NCBI RefSeq assembly: GCF_003286085.1
Contig: NW_020825312.1
Span: 558,001-622,000 of the forward strand
DNA: 64,000 nucleotides
Source of the DNA: Drosophila persimilis
Lineage: Eukaryota > Arthropoda > Insecta > Diptera > Drosophilidae
Reading direction: 5' to 3'
The translations under genes were made by a program, and so were the position numbers. Positions within the stretch are counted from its first letter, which is position 1. Each line of letters starts with the position of its first letter. Below, in pieces: positions 23,946 to 36,470 of the stretch. The notes beneath the pieces are model-generated. The model had not been told where the DNA came from and made no database searches. It saw nothing but the letters and a program-made list of their open reading frames with translations.

Positions 23946-26900
23946 TTACCGAGGACGCGAACCTTTGTAGTTGGGATTCGGATGACGGCTAGGATGACGT
24001 GCTGCAGGGAGAACGGGACATTAGCTGGAAGATCTTCTGCGACTGCCAAAGACAACTCACCTTGTATCATCATTGTGGGATACATGCCGGCCATCTGCGC
24101 CATCTGCGGCCTGATGTCGTTAGACGGCGAGCGTCGGCTGTTGGGCAAGGCCACCGATGGCTGCAAGAGAATCATTAAAATATATATGGTGAATCCGTTT
24201 TAAAGGCAGATTAATCCCACTTACATGTGCAAAGTACGTCTGGCCATACTTGAAGTACACGCCCGACGCCCCATTCGGATTGAATCCACCGAGGGCGGCA
24301 CTCAGCACCGCCGCTGTGGCCTGTTGCCCGGCTGCTCCGGCTGCTGCTGCGGCGGCGGCACTGTGATGCAGCTGAGCTGGAATGTGCGAGGCGCGTGGTC
24401 CGCCGGCGCCAGCATTGTTGCCGCCGCCATTCGAGCCACCGCCGCCGCCGCCACCTCCCATGTAGATCGAGGGTGGTGAGGCGTTCATGGCAGCGCCCGT
24501 GGCCTGATCGAGGACGACATAGCCGCCGGTATGGCTGACCAGCGTGGAAGCTGGAGCGGCATTCGGGGTGTTGGCGGCACTGTTGTTGTTGCTGCTGACA
24601 ATACTGTTCGGCGAATTGTTGCTGCTCTCGTGGCTGCCATTGCCCCCGCCACCTCCTCCTCCTCCGCCATTGGCGCTGGGCGAATTCCTCTGCGAGACGC
24701 TGCGCCGGTAGTCCGTGTTTATGGACTTTTGGCTACGGAAGCTGGCGGCTGCCGCATTGAGTCGCACGGGCGGCTTGGACTCGTAGCTAGAGCCCCCTCC
24801 GCTGCCGCCCGGGTTCGAGGGCGGGGCGTAGCTGGGCGGTGGTCCACTGATGAGAGGCAGCTGATTGGGCTTGCCCTCGCGCTTGTTCATCACATGCGGC
24901 GGCGGTCCGCGATGGTGGTAGGGCGGGGCTGACGAGGAAAGGGGTCCACCAGCGCCTCCTCCTCCACCGCCCAGGCTGATGCTGGGCGAGGCACGGGGCG
25001 TAGGCTCGTTGTTTGAGTTCAGCAGCGGAGTCTTAGCGCCCGACGGAATACCGCTTAGTGGCACCGAATGCCGAGGATTGTAGCCGCCCGGATGGTACGG
25101 CTTGCGCGGGGGACCGGACGAGCCGCCCCCGTTGTTGTTGCGCTTCTCATAGGACGTGGAATAGCCACCCTCGTTGCTGCTCTGGTAGTAGTGCGGCGTG
25201 GAACTGTTGCTGTGGTAGCCACCACCGCCGCCGCCGCCTCCTCCTGCGCCGCCGCTGCTGCTGCCAGTGCTGCTGTTATTCGGAGCTGGCGGAGTGCTGA
25301 ACAACGGCGCCTGACGACCTGGGGCAGCGGGCGTACTCGGAGCCGACTGTGAGGCTCCCGGATCCACGGAGCCCGCTCCCGCCGGATAGAAGGGACCCGC
25401 CGTGATCAGTGTGTGATGCGGAGCCGACTGGGATTGGGACAGTGACTGCTGCTGCTGCTGCACCAACTGTGCTCCTGGCTGAGATCCCGCCTGGCCGACA
25501 GCTGCTGCTGCCGCCGCATAGGGGTAGATGTTCGTTGGGATCGGGGCCGTGGCGTGCTGCGCTGGCAGAATGTAGCAATGGGCGCCAGCCGCGGCCGCTG
25601 CGGCAGCGGCATTGAGATCTTGACTGCCCGCCGCTCCGCCATGAGCCAGGGTCAGCGTCGGGAGCGCATGATATGTTGTGGTGCCTCCAGAGGGAGCAGC
25701 GATGATCTGTGTTGCGCCCGGACCCGGATGATGGGCCGCACTGGCGTGACCCACTGACGTCGGCGGGTAGCTGGGATTGTAGTGAATGGAGCCGCCACCG
25801 GGCGTGCGCTTCACCCGGGCACCTCCACCACCGCCCCCTCCTCCTCCGCCGCCAGTCATGTAGGACGGGGTCACCACTTGTCCCCCGTTGCCGGCCTGCT
25901 GCTGTTGGTGGTGGTGGTGCTGCTGGGCTGCTGACACCGTGGGCGGTCCAGCCGCTAAGGCAGTCGCATGCCCCGGCTGACTCTGGCCCGGCAGTGCCTG
26001 GGTTGGGGCTCCCTGTCCGCCTGGCGGCTGGGCAGTAGCCACCATTGGCGCGGTAGCCACCGCTTGCTGCGGCACGTAGTAGGGTATCGGGTGGTAGTAC
26101 GGGTAGGAGTATTGGAACGGATACGAGGCCATCGGCAGCTGCTGCAGCTGCGGGCCACCCGGTTCGCTGGAGTAGATCAGCGGCGCCTGGTAGATGGGAG
26201 CCCCGCTGGGACCTGCGGCCGCAAACTGTGCTCCCGGATAGGCCGCTGCGGCGGGCATTGGCATCACTGCGGTGGCCGGTCCACCCGGTCCCGCCTGGTA
26301 GATGGCCTGGGCCTGGATGAGACCTTCGCGTTGCTGCTGGGCCGGATCGAAGACAGGTATCATGTAGGTGCCGCCGGACAGCTCACCGCCGGCCTCCGGC
26401 GAGGCGAACAGCGTTTGTCCGGGCGGATGGGTGCTCGTCGTGAGTTGGAAGAGCGGCTGGGAGCCGGCACCGGCGCTGGTCACACCCGGTTGCGGATAGG
26501 CGGCATACACCATACCCTGGGGCACCGCATAGATGTTGCCGTCGGGCTGTGAAAGAGAGAAGGATTAGCTTTAGCAGAAATTGAGACAGAGACAGAAAAT
26601 GGCATGCTTACCCCCTGCTGATATGTGGTGGCGCAGTAAGGAGTCGCCCCGTTCGGGGTGGTTGTGGTGTGAAAGACCGTGGAGCCATCTGGCGCCTGGT
26701 AGCTCTGCGTGTACGTCCAGGTGGTCTTTGGCTCCTCGACGGCCACGCCCTGACTGATGCACTGCAAATGACTGACGGTCTTAGCCTCGCACTGGCTGTA
26801 GGGCGTCGAGCTGGGCGACACAGACTGGACATCGCAGTTTATCTGCGCGGCAACGACGACTGGCAGCGGTGTCTGACTGCTGCTGGGCGGCATCTCGGCA

Positions 26901-29900
26901 GTGCCCGAGGACGACGTGGACGATGCAGAGGTGGATGGTGCCGGCAGCGGCTCATCCGGCTCCTCCTCCTCGATGGCGGCTGCCTCCATTTCCTTCTCGA
27001 CGGCGGCACAGCAGGCCGGTATATTGGGACTGGTGGCCTGATTCTTGTACTTTTGCACCTCAATTCGATCGTAGTTCTTGGTGGAGGTCGAGGTCGTAAT
27101 GCTCAGGCAGGCCGTGGCACTGGCCAGGCTGCTATCACAATCGTCGCCCGGCTTGATGCTGACGACGTCATTGCTGGGCAGTTGTTGTTGTTGCTGTTGC
27201 TGCGGAAGCTGCTGTGGCAGCAGTGGTATCTGCTGTTGTGGCAGTTGCTGTGGGATCGTCGGCTGTTGCTGCTGTGGCTGCTGCTGTGCGAGCACCGGCT
27301 GTTGTGGCACCAGCGGCTGCTGTGGGATTTGCTGTTGCTGCTGTGGAAGCGACTGCTGTTGCGGCTGCACTGGGAGCTGTTGCTGTTGCTGCTGCTGCTG
27401 CTGTGGCAGCGGCTGCTGTTCGCTGACCATGTAACCAGATTCGTAACCCTCGGAGCATTCCATACCCGGCGACTGAACCTCCTCGGCGTAGCTCTCTGTG
27501 GAGCTGCAGGACAGCTCATTTGTGGCATACACCTGCTGCTGCTGCTGTGGAGGTGGCTGTTGCTGCTGCAACTGTTGCTGTGGCGGCTGCTGGTGATGCT
27601 GCTGCTGCTGCTGTTGGGGTGGCTGAGGCTGGTGTGGCGACGACCTGCGATAGTTGGAGTAGCTGCCGGAGTTGTTGTTGACCGACTGGTACTGGTTGCC
27701 CGCATGTTGGAGCGCCTGATTGGGCGGCAAATTGGACGGGTCGTAGTGGTAGATGGAACTGCAAAATCAGAACGAAACATTAGAGATCTGCAAGCTGACG
27801 TTTCAATAAATTGGGGTTCAGTGTCATTTGGTTTTTCTCGCTCGGCGACATGCAACGTTCGAATAGACAATATACAAAAAAGAAACAACCAAGTATAAAG
27901 TATAAAAGGAAAGTACAGTCAGCTCAAGCGGTCTGCTGACAGGTTTGCCACAGTTTTTGAAGTGTTTGTGTGAGTGTATATAGGTGTAGGTGTGGGTGTG
28001 GGTGTGGATGTGTGTGTTAGCACGACGATACGGCAGCGGCAGCGACAGCGACAGACACTTAATATTTTGTAAAGTATTTTAAATCGAAAAAAAACACAAC
28101 ATCAACAGAATGGCATATTTTGGTTGCAATTTGAACGAACAACAATTAGTTTAAGACAAGTGGCAACACTGGCAGACACTGGTACAGTACACACATCATT
28201 CCATTCATTCTATCAATCATTGCATCACTGAATGATGTGATGGGATGTGATCTGACAATATGGAGAGTGGGAGGGTGAAGAGTGGAGTTCTCTGGAGTGG
28301 AAGTGGAAGAGAGCGCCCTGTGGTATGTGAAGAGAGTGAATTTGGTGTTTTTGTGGTGTGGAGCGATGATCGTGAGAGCGAGAATAGCGATAGAGATTGA
28401 GATTGAGATTAAGAGAGGGTGACACGAATAATTATATTCGATAGCAGTTGGTGTTTTGCATTTGGTGTCGGTTTTCGATTAATTTATCGAGTAGTTTTCG
28501 AGTTTTAGGCAGATAATTTACAAAAACAACATCAACAAGTCGTCACAGAACAAATAAAAGCTAGTTATAATAGCATATTTCACACGTTAATAGTATTGCA
28601 TATAGTATGAAAAAACAAACGTTTATATAAATATATATATATATATATATAAATGTATATATAAATATTAGGAATACTCTATATGGTTTTACTAAAATGG
28701 CTAAACATTTGCGAGTTCTTGAAGCGAATATGCAAGGTGGTTTTGTTGATTATATATCCTCATGTATATCCTGAACAAACATTTCAACAAAATATGTGCA
28801 AAGATATAACAAAAAAAAAACAACTAATGACCTTTTTTTTATAGAAATTAATATAAAAAGTAAAACCGACTAGCGGGTATTGCTGATACTCGACAACAAG
28901 AGTCGCCGAGAGGACACGTGCCTCGACATCAAGATACCCGGTAATCAGTTTCTAAATAAGCATTATGTATCTCTATGATTACTGATTCGATTATTGGATT
29001 TGAATATTGAGCCTGAAAGCTATTTGAATATAAATATTTCACAAACAAAACATATCTTAAATCTTTGGCATTCTTTGAGGACACAATATTAGGTAGATTT
29101 AATGTAGATACAAACACTCCTTCGTCTTTCGATACAATACTTCGAATATATACCTATAATTAATCTACCAACTCTGGCACTAAGCCGCCTGTCTGTCGCT
29201 TTGTTATGTTCTTCTGTTAGGATTAGTGTCGAAATCGAAATAAAACTAGAACAAAACGTAACGTAAACGTATAACGCATAACGTAATATAACGTATAAGG
29301 ACCAAAAGCATTGCGATAATTGTTTGTTGTTTTATTGGAAATAAATAGGCTTAAAATTTTGCAGCGAACTTTGAATTTATTTCTAGTTGTTTGTGTGGTT
29401 AAAATTTTTTTCGTATTTTTTGTGGTTTAGTTTTTGTAAATTACCCGTCTGCATTGACAATTGGTTGGAGGGTTTGCGGATCAATGAGGAGGCTGCCAAT
29501 TGGCACATTCGAAATGTCTGTGACGGCCCACACCAGTCCCGATGATGTCCCTGAGCAATTGGACGCCGATGACGCCGACGAGGATGAGGACGAAGACGAT
29601 GCTGCTGTTGTGGATGCTGCTGCTGCTGCTGCCTGCTGCTGGTACGAAGAGGAGCCTCCGCCGCCACCCCCTACCAATCCTAATCCCAATCCCATTCCCA
29701 TGCGATTCGGGAGCGGCTGACTGAGCTCCGGTGTCTGCCGGTCGCTGCCGTAGCCGGTGGGCGAGGGCGTGACGGAATCGGAGCGCACCGACTGGGTGCG
29801 TGTCTTGTAGCTGGAGTTGGTTGGAGGGGGGTAGGAATTTTTGGTTTTAAATGTTTCGTTTTTGTTTCGTTTCAGTTTGTGATCGTTTTGTCGCGGGGGA

Positions 29901-32900
29901 TTTTGGCACACAAAAATGTACGGTTTCGGTTTTCGGTTTTACGGTCATATATAATTTAAGAAATGGAGCGAGAGCGATTGGATTGGTTGGGCATGAGGAT
30001 GTGGAATCGGCCAGAAAGGTATGCTGCTGCAAGTACTACTCACCCACTGCTGGAAGGAGACAGCCGCCAGGCAGTGCTGTTGCTGCCGGTCGAGTCCTGC
30101 TTGGCAAAGCCCCCGCGTCCGCTTTTGATCGAGTTGCTGGAGTCGCCGCGCGGCAAAGAGTTGCCACCGCCATTGCCTCCTGGACCACCAGCACTGGGCG
30201 GTCCACCATAGTTGCCAAAGTTATGGGACTTGGGCACTGCCCCGCCAGAACGCATGCCATCACGTGATTCCGTCGACTAGGGAATGGAATTGTTCTTAGT
30301 TTAGGGGATACTTCAAATATAGCTATCGCATCGTACATTCTGCATTTGCAGCATCTTTCCATTGGGCCGCTTGGGCCGCGGTGGTTGTGACTGCTTCTGC
30401 TGCTGCTGCTGCTGCTCCCATCCGCCATAGCAATCCTCATCGCCATAGTCCTGAGTGCCGGTGCGACTGAAGATGCGACTACGCGCCCGATCATAATCCT
30501 CCTCGCGCTCCTCAAAGCTCTTGGCCTTCCGGTCGAGCATCACACGCTCGGGACAGAGATACGGCGACTGGCGTACCTCATCGAAGCTGTGCGTGTCCCG
30601 CTTGAGAATTGACTTGCGTACATCATCGCGCACTAGCGATTGGAAGCGGATCTGCGTCGAACAAATTGAACAAACACATCCCACTAGAGTTCATATACAT
30701 TTTGAATAGGATCGAAGTTAGAGCCCTACCTCGGGTATGCGTGTACCCTTTGTGGCAGCCACAATCACGCACTGCTGTGTCTCCGTATCTACATTGTGCT
30801 CCATCCCGAAAAACGCGGCCGTGCGATGGATCAGCATACGATTGTACGAGGAAGCTGGTGGAAAACGGAACTCACAATCGTGTCTACAAAACAATAGAGA
30901 GACATTAATGAAAACTGGATGGCACATCTAAGTGGCACACTAACCCATTATCCTGTATGAAATCGATAAGATCTTTCTCGATTTTCAAGAGTATATTGCG
31001 ATCCTTGGGATTCTTATTGAGCGTATCGCGAAAGAACATCAGCAGATCGGTGCCGCCAAAGTCGGTGTAGTGCTCGCTCGAGTTCTCTGATTGATGAAAG
31101 ACTAGAATCAGTGAGTGACATGAGCCGGATGATGGGCCACAGTTTCGATGCCGCAAGAGATGCCACTTACCGCGCGATATGAAGCCCGATGTGTTGTTGC
31201 TCGAATTGTTTGAATTGCAATTGTTGGGCATGCCGCCACCACCGCCGCCGCCGCCACCGCCACCGCCTCCTCCATTGGCACCACCACCGAAACCGCGTTC
31301 GCGTTCTCCTCCCCCATCAATGCTGCCGGACGAACTGCCACCAATGTTCTTCAAGCGGGGCTTGTTTCCCTTCGAATTGGTATTGGCGCGATGCTTCTTG
31401 CCACCGCCACCGCCTCCGCCTCTCGGACCCTCGTAGTGGTAGTTCTCCTCGTCATGGTTATTGCTGAGATTACTATTCTGGCTGGACATCTCATGGCGTT
31501 CGTGGCGCTCGTGGCGATCAGCCGCCTTGTAGTTCATTCCCGAATTGTAGATGACATTCGCTGCGGCGCTGTTGTTGCTGTTGCTGTGATGCTTGTTGTT
31601 GTCCAGCCCATTGGCCTTCAAATCCACTACGAATTTCTTGTTATTGTTGTTATTATTATTATTGGTGTACTCCATGCCACTGCCATTGCTGTTGGTGCGA
31701 TTGTGCTGTCCTCCGCCAGATTTCTTCGGAGGCGACAACTTTGGGAACTCTGCCTCATTGCTGAGTGGCATGTTCTGTGGCGGCTTTGGCGGCGTCTGTT
31801 GCTGCTGTTGCTGTTGCTGTGGCTGCTGTTGCTGACTAGTGACAATCACGGCAGGTGTCTCCATTAGCGGGGAATTACCCCGAATTCCGGATGATTGTGC
31901 TTTGCTGTTGCTGTTATTATTATTGGTGTTGTTGTTATTGTTATTATTGTTGTTGTTGTGCTCGTTGGGTTCCCCCTGGAACTGCTGCTGCTGTTGTTGC
32001 GGCTCGGAGGCAGCTCTCGGCGTTGGCGTGCGTGGAGGCGATGTGGACTCACGCATGGCATGACTGCGTGTGAGATGTTTGCCCTTCATGTTACCCTGTA
32101 AAATAAAAAGAGTGTGAGTAAGGTAAGGGGTAGCAATTAGTTTCAAATTAGTTACAAAAATGAATGCCAAAGTTGAAGGGAAAGGAGTAACCTGTGTTCA
32201 TAGCCCTGTTCCATGTTCCATGATGCAATTGTTGGCTCATTCAAATGTGAAAACACAAGCTGTCGCCGCCCCATGGCATACATTGGAAAACGGAAAAGGT
32301 TAGAGGCGGAAAACTACTCCTTTCTGGGTTGCCTTTTGACATTTTTGCGGCACGTGAAGGACAGAGAGAGTCAGGCCCAGGCGTCAGGCATTCAGTCATT
32401 CAGCCATCGTTCAGGTTCACTCAATGAGTCAGTCAGTAAGTCAGTCCATCCATCCATTAATTTCGTTCTTTTACTATTTGTTTGCCTCTCCATTGATTTT
32501 CCACCCAGCCACAAATCTAACGACTGACAGACGACATCACACTGACATCATTAATCAGTTGTTGTTGAAGTCACTGAAAGTCACTCGAAATTGGTGGTAA
32601 AGTCCTTTATTAACACTTGATAGGGAAACGCTTCAATGGAGAGCACAAGAACCCTCACTGTCCCGCCTGTCCTTTAGGAAGCTCTACGGTTTGGGAGTTA
32701 TCCCCAAGCCCTATTAATCAATGATTCCCCAACCCCTAATTATCACTACTTTCCTGAGGCCCCTTCCCTTCCCCCAAGCCTTAATTGTCATCTGCCAAGA
32801 GAGCCCCAAGAGTCCTGTTAGGCTTTCATCTTGAAGGAAGAAACTTTGTTGCCCTGGCAAAATTCTTTGAATTCAAAAACAGATTTCCCGGAATCCCAGG

Positions 32901-34250
32901 AACAGAACTTTTAATGTTTTTTTGTGGGAAAAATCAATAAATCGACCTTGGGAACCACGCAGCAGCAGAGAAGCAGAGCAGCAGTAGCAGCTCCAAAATT
33001 TGTGGCCGGCCCGAGCGCACATAAACAATGATTGACGATAAATCCTGCATGAGCGGAGTTAACTAAGGCAACCACAGACCTACTGCCACCCCCATAAACA
33101 CACAAACACAAAAACACACACACACACACACACTCACACATAAACCTTGAACTTTGTTGGCAGAAAGAGCAGAGAGCTGTCTGGGATTGTGGAGGGGAGG
33201 GCCAGGCAGCAGGCAGCAGGCAGCCAGCAATCAGAAACACGTTTACCAACAATTGCTGCAACTCTTTGGGACTATCATCGTCCGTAGGGGTCGATTGGGG
33301 AATTTCCAGGCATAACCGATTCCGAGTAATGCACACAAAAACACAGACACCCCCCGACAATCCCTGTCGCAACTGCACTCTCCCACTCTCCTAGTTCCCC
33401 AATCCCTGGGTCGCATTTGCACTCCCACTATAGTACCCTCCCCCATTTTCTCCATTCAGATTTTTGCCAGTGACCTGACCCACTTTAATAGACGTTTTTT
33501 GGGCGTGTATCCTTTGCTCGAGAGTTCAGTTCATGGCTGCTGCACTTATGTATCTGCATCAAAAGAGACAGAGAGAGAGAGAGAGAGAAAGCACAGAGTC
33601 GCGAGTGGAGAGCAGAGAGCAGAGAGAGAATGCAACATTAGTTGACACCTGACTGACCTGACCTATATATTCCATTGCGATATCTACGAGTCTTATATGT
33701 GTATGCACTCCTCTTGGCCCCAACGCATCAGACTGACTTGCGGATAGATCAACGCAAACAACGGACTGCATTCCTTTTAGCAGATAGCAGGGATTCTGAA
33801 AATTGTTCTTCTGTGAAAAAAACTTACTCGTCGATTGCCAAAACTATTTTGTCTTCCCAAATTGGCAGCACCGCCGTTTCCGTTTCCGCTTTGAGAATCT
33901 TCACAGTTGTTGTTGCTGTTTGTTGCACTTGCTGTTGCCGTTGAGCCTGTGGCCACAACCGACGATGAGGTGATGGCTGCCGTTGCTGAAGATGGAGCAC
34001 CTGATCCAGATCCAGATCCTGAACCTGAACCTGATCCCGATCCTGTGATTGTTACAGCTCCTCCTCCAGCTGCTAATCCTGTTGCTGTTTGAGGGGTATT
34101 TGGGGCAACTTCGGCAGCGTTGCTGGCACTCGCACTGGCAACAACTACAACGGCGGCCGCAGCGGCCGCTGATGATGAGGCAGAAGCGGCAGAGGATATA
34201 TTGGTTGGAATATTCGTAGCTAGGGCTACTTGAGATTTTGTGGAACTCAT
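23946..34250 (-). CDS. enc: encore, R3H/SUZ-domain germline protein (11 coding exons)
   Basis: Coding exons in transcript order: 33828-34250, 31171-32095, 30945-31086, 30730-30883, 30337-30651, 30044-30276, 29445-29810, 26612-27758, 24225-26546, 24061-24160 and 23946-24001. All junctions are GT..AG and phases agree, giving 6183 nt and 2060 residues. Identity rests on the R3H domain (about 480-548, with the R-x3-H motif in NRMLIHRTAAFF) and the SUZ region (near KSFEEREEDYDRARSRIF), as in encore and vertebrate R3HDM/ARPP21 proteins. The rest is low complexity: N-terminal Ala/Ser, Asn and Gln tracts, a Gln-rich exon 8, and a Gly/Ser/Pro-rich exon 9. Fly encore is known to restrict germline cyst divisions and act in gurken expression and oocyte polarity. 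Start chosen: ATG at 34250 (MSSTKSQVAL), just inside an exon whose acceptor ends at 34274. The protein ends NYKGSRPR. Confidence 0.94.
24225..26546 (-). other. enc: encore exon 9, Gly/Ala/Ser/Pro-rich
   Basis: A single 2322-base exon adding 774 residues. It has repeated polyglycine, polyalanine and polyserine tracts, His-rich runs and tyrosine-rich segments (for example YPFQYSYPYYHPIPYY). It looks intrinsically disordered. It ends GQTYFAH at donor GTAAGT and is followed by a 64-base intron. Confidence 0.92.
26612..27758 (-). other. enc: encore glutamine-rich exon 8
   Basis: It begins SIYHYDPSNLPPNQALQH after acceptor TTTTGCAG and continues in phase from exon 7 (..NADG). A central stretch at 27170-27640 is dominated by CAG/CAA runs, with Pro and Leu interruptions. 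The tract is open in all frames, which explains the long cysteine- or leucine-rich frames on the opposite strand. Confidence 0.9.
27759..29444 (-). other. enc: encore intron 7
   Basis: A 1.7 kb AT-rich intron between the exons ending ..NADG and starting SIYHYDP. It contains an AT run near 28624-28660 and a short inverted-repeat segment near 28865-28950. No other gene is seen. Confidence 0.75.
28865..28950. repeat. Short inverted-repeat remnant
   Basis: CGGGTAT near 28874 is inverted as ATACCCG near 28934, within a GC-richer island (GACTCG/CGAGTC-type words) in AT-rich intron DNA. It may be a fragment of a dispersed element. No full element is recognised. Confidence 0.3.
30337..30651 (-). other. 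enc: encore SUZ-region exon
   Basis: This exon follows the R3H exons directly and encodes LVRDDVRKSILKRD, then SYKR-like basic/acidic segments including KSFEEREEDYDRARSRIF. That is the charged helical SUZ type found C-terminal to R3H in this family. It ends in a short Gln run before donor GTACGA. Confidence 0.8.
30730..31086 (-). other. enc: encore R3H-domain exons
   Basis: Two exons (30945-31086 and 30730-30883) joined in phase 2 encode the R3H module: DLIDFIQDNGHDCEFRFPP, then YNRMLIHRTAAFFGMEHNVD and QCVIVAATKGTRIPE. Arg and His of the signature are spaced by three residues. R3H binds single-stranded nucleic acid, so encore probably contacts RNA here. Confidence 0.92.
32096..33827 (-). 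other. enc: encore intron 1 of the coding region
   Basis: A 1.7 kb intron between NRR (phase 0) and GNMKGKHL. It contains CA-type repeats near 33110-33135 and a GA run at 33570-33588. No gene is supported inside. Confidence 0.75.
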
Positions 34251-34347
34251 AATCACAGTTTATGTCAAGTGTACTACAAAGAACAGAGAATAGAAGCTAG
34301 CGTTAGTTGGGTAATCGAAGAAGGTATAATAACAGATAGGTACATAT

Positions 34348-34836
34348 TAGAGCCCTGCATTAACGGGCAACCGAATCGATTCGGTAGGATTCGGTATTCG
34401 TTTCGTCCGTTAACAACTTCGAACGGACTAAACGAACAGGTCTCGTCATTTTTATTTTTACTGTGTCAGATCCGAAAAGTTTGCTTTTTTCTCTCTCACT
34501 CTCCACTTAATTTTCTAGTAGAGAGAAGGAGAAAGCAACACACAAATGCTGGTTTTTTTTGCTTCGCCCCTTGCCTTAAAATATGTATAGTATTTTTGCT
34601 TTACACTGAACAAAATTGAGCAAGAGAATGTTTCTCACAAAAGCCAAACACGGCCGAAGGCACACGAACTCCGTGTTATGTTTGGAGTCATTTCAGAGAC
34701 ATACGAACGAAACTTCCTGATATTAATCAGCAGTGCTCTCACTCGGTTTTTAGTGATTCGAATCTGACTGAATCGTAATGATGATCGAACGCAAGAAATG
34801 ATTTTATGAATAGATGGCTCTAGAACACAGGCTCTA
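34348..34836. mobile_element. hAT-like MITE, 489 bp, non-autonomous
   Basis: The left end reads TAGAGCCCTGCATT; the right end read in reverse is TAGAGCCTGTGTTCTAG, so the two are imperfect terminal inverted repeats. The flanking octamers are GTACATAT (34340-34347) and TTACATAA (34837-34844), matching at 6 of 8 positions, as expected for an aged 8-bp target duplication. No transposase frame is present. It lies in the probable encore 5' intron. Family assignment rests on the TIR type and duplication length only. Confidence 0.5.
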
Positions 34837-36450
34837 TTACATAAATATAAAAATAGGGCTAATAAATAGTTGAAATTAAGAATAGAGGTATTGAATACTC
34901 ATAGAGAAAATCGAACGAGAAGTTTATTGAGCAACTTTATTGGAAACCTTTCTAATTGAATTCCATTTCCAAATGATACTCGAAATTTCTAACTTAACTT
35001 TATTAGAATCCCAGTCTTTACAGAATATCTACTTTAGTGTAAGAATTGGCTGATTTTTTAATGCAGCTTTGCAAACTACGGAGAAGTCCAAAAACAAAAA
35101 GAAACAAAAATATTATTAAAAAAAAAACACCCTTTAGACCTTTACCTCAATGAGTGTTTTAGACTATTGCATTTTGTTTATACGGTTTTTATGTAGCTCC
35201 CAAAACAGTTGGTTTCCAGGTTTCGCCTCCTCCTTTCTCCTCCTGCTTTCACTTCCTGATTTCTCCCTCGCACGTTTGATTTGTTAGTTCTTGTCTTTTC
35301 TCAGAAGAATTTATGCATAGATGGCTTTTGTTCTTACTTTTTGTACGAGTATTTTTTTTATACGAATAAAATCATATTTGTCGAAAAGATTTTGCGGCAG
35401 TGAAGTTGATAGAATATTTTTTGTTGCATACAAAAAGTAGAGTAGAAACGAAGAAACTTCGGAACTGCGAAAAAGTCTTCAGTTTTCAGAATTGCTTTTA
35501 GATAATTTTGTGCGACTTAGTTTAGGTTTCTCTCTTTAGTATTTTTGAAGAGACAAGGCTTTGCGATTAGGTAGATAAATAGTTATTGTTCTTTGGAGTT
35601 TCGTAGCAAAAAGTGTTGTTTGAAAAAAATAAATAAAAACACTACTTTTCGTATTTCTTTTAGGTTGATTTTTGTTTCGATTTTAATTGAATTTAAAATT
35701 GGATTCTTGTTCATTTGCTTTAAGTTTTTAGTTTTTATAACGTTGTTTTTTTTGTTGTTGTTTTTTTTTTTATCACATTTACACCATATCACCGAAAATC
35801 AGAAGCTCGCCCACTCACGCGCGTTTTGGTTTGGTCTCTTCTTGCACTTCTATTCGATTTTCTCAATTATTTGTTGTTTAAAAATTAATTTATGCACTAA
35901 ACACTTAATGGCTATATTCTATAATTAATTTATAAATAATATATATACTATATACTATATATGTATGTTGTTTGTATGTATGTATATTGTATAGTTAAAA
36001 ATATTTTAGTTAAAGCTTTTCTTTCTCTTTTTTCTGTTGTTGGTTTTTGCTGTTGATTTTACTTCTTCTTTTGTTTATTTCCCTTTTCTTTAATTTTTTT
36101 TGTTTCTTGTTTGTTGTTTAGCTTTTCAGCATTTGTTTTTGGTGTTGTTGTTCTTTATAGAGTTCTTGAGGTTTTGTGAGGATTTCCTTGATTTGTTGTT
36201 TGTGGCACACGTTTTTATTCTTTCTGTAAGTTTGAAGGAAACCGTTTGAGTACAAGTTGAGGGCTTTTCCACGAGAGTAAAACGCGCACGCGATACACAC
36301 AGAGCGAGAGAGAGAGCAACAGAGAGCGGGAGAGAGAGACAGAGATGAAGAGTGGCCACCAAGAGAGGGCGAGATAGATTGTGTAAACCCATACGCACAC
36401 CAATAAGCAATATGACCTTGTTTACGATTTATTTTGATATTCAAAACTGC

Positions 36451-36470
36451 AGAGAGAGAGAGAGAGAGAG
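36451..36470. repeat. (GA)n tract
   Basis: A pure GA run, with more GA-rich DNA at 36300-36345. Possible GAGA-factor binding region in the encore upstream interval. Confidence 0.85.

Noticed and set aside
26669-27898. 409-codon plus-strand open frame
   Set aside because: It is antisense to the encore glutamine-rich exon; CAG repeats keep every frame open and give leucine runs. Minus-strand splice sites and phase prove the encore reading.
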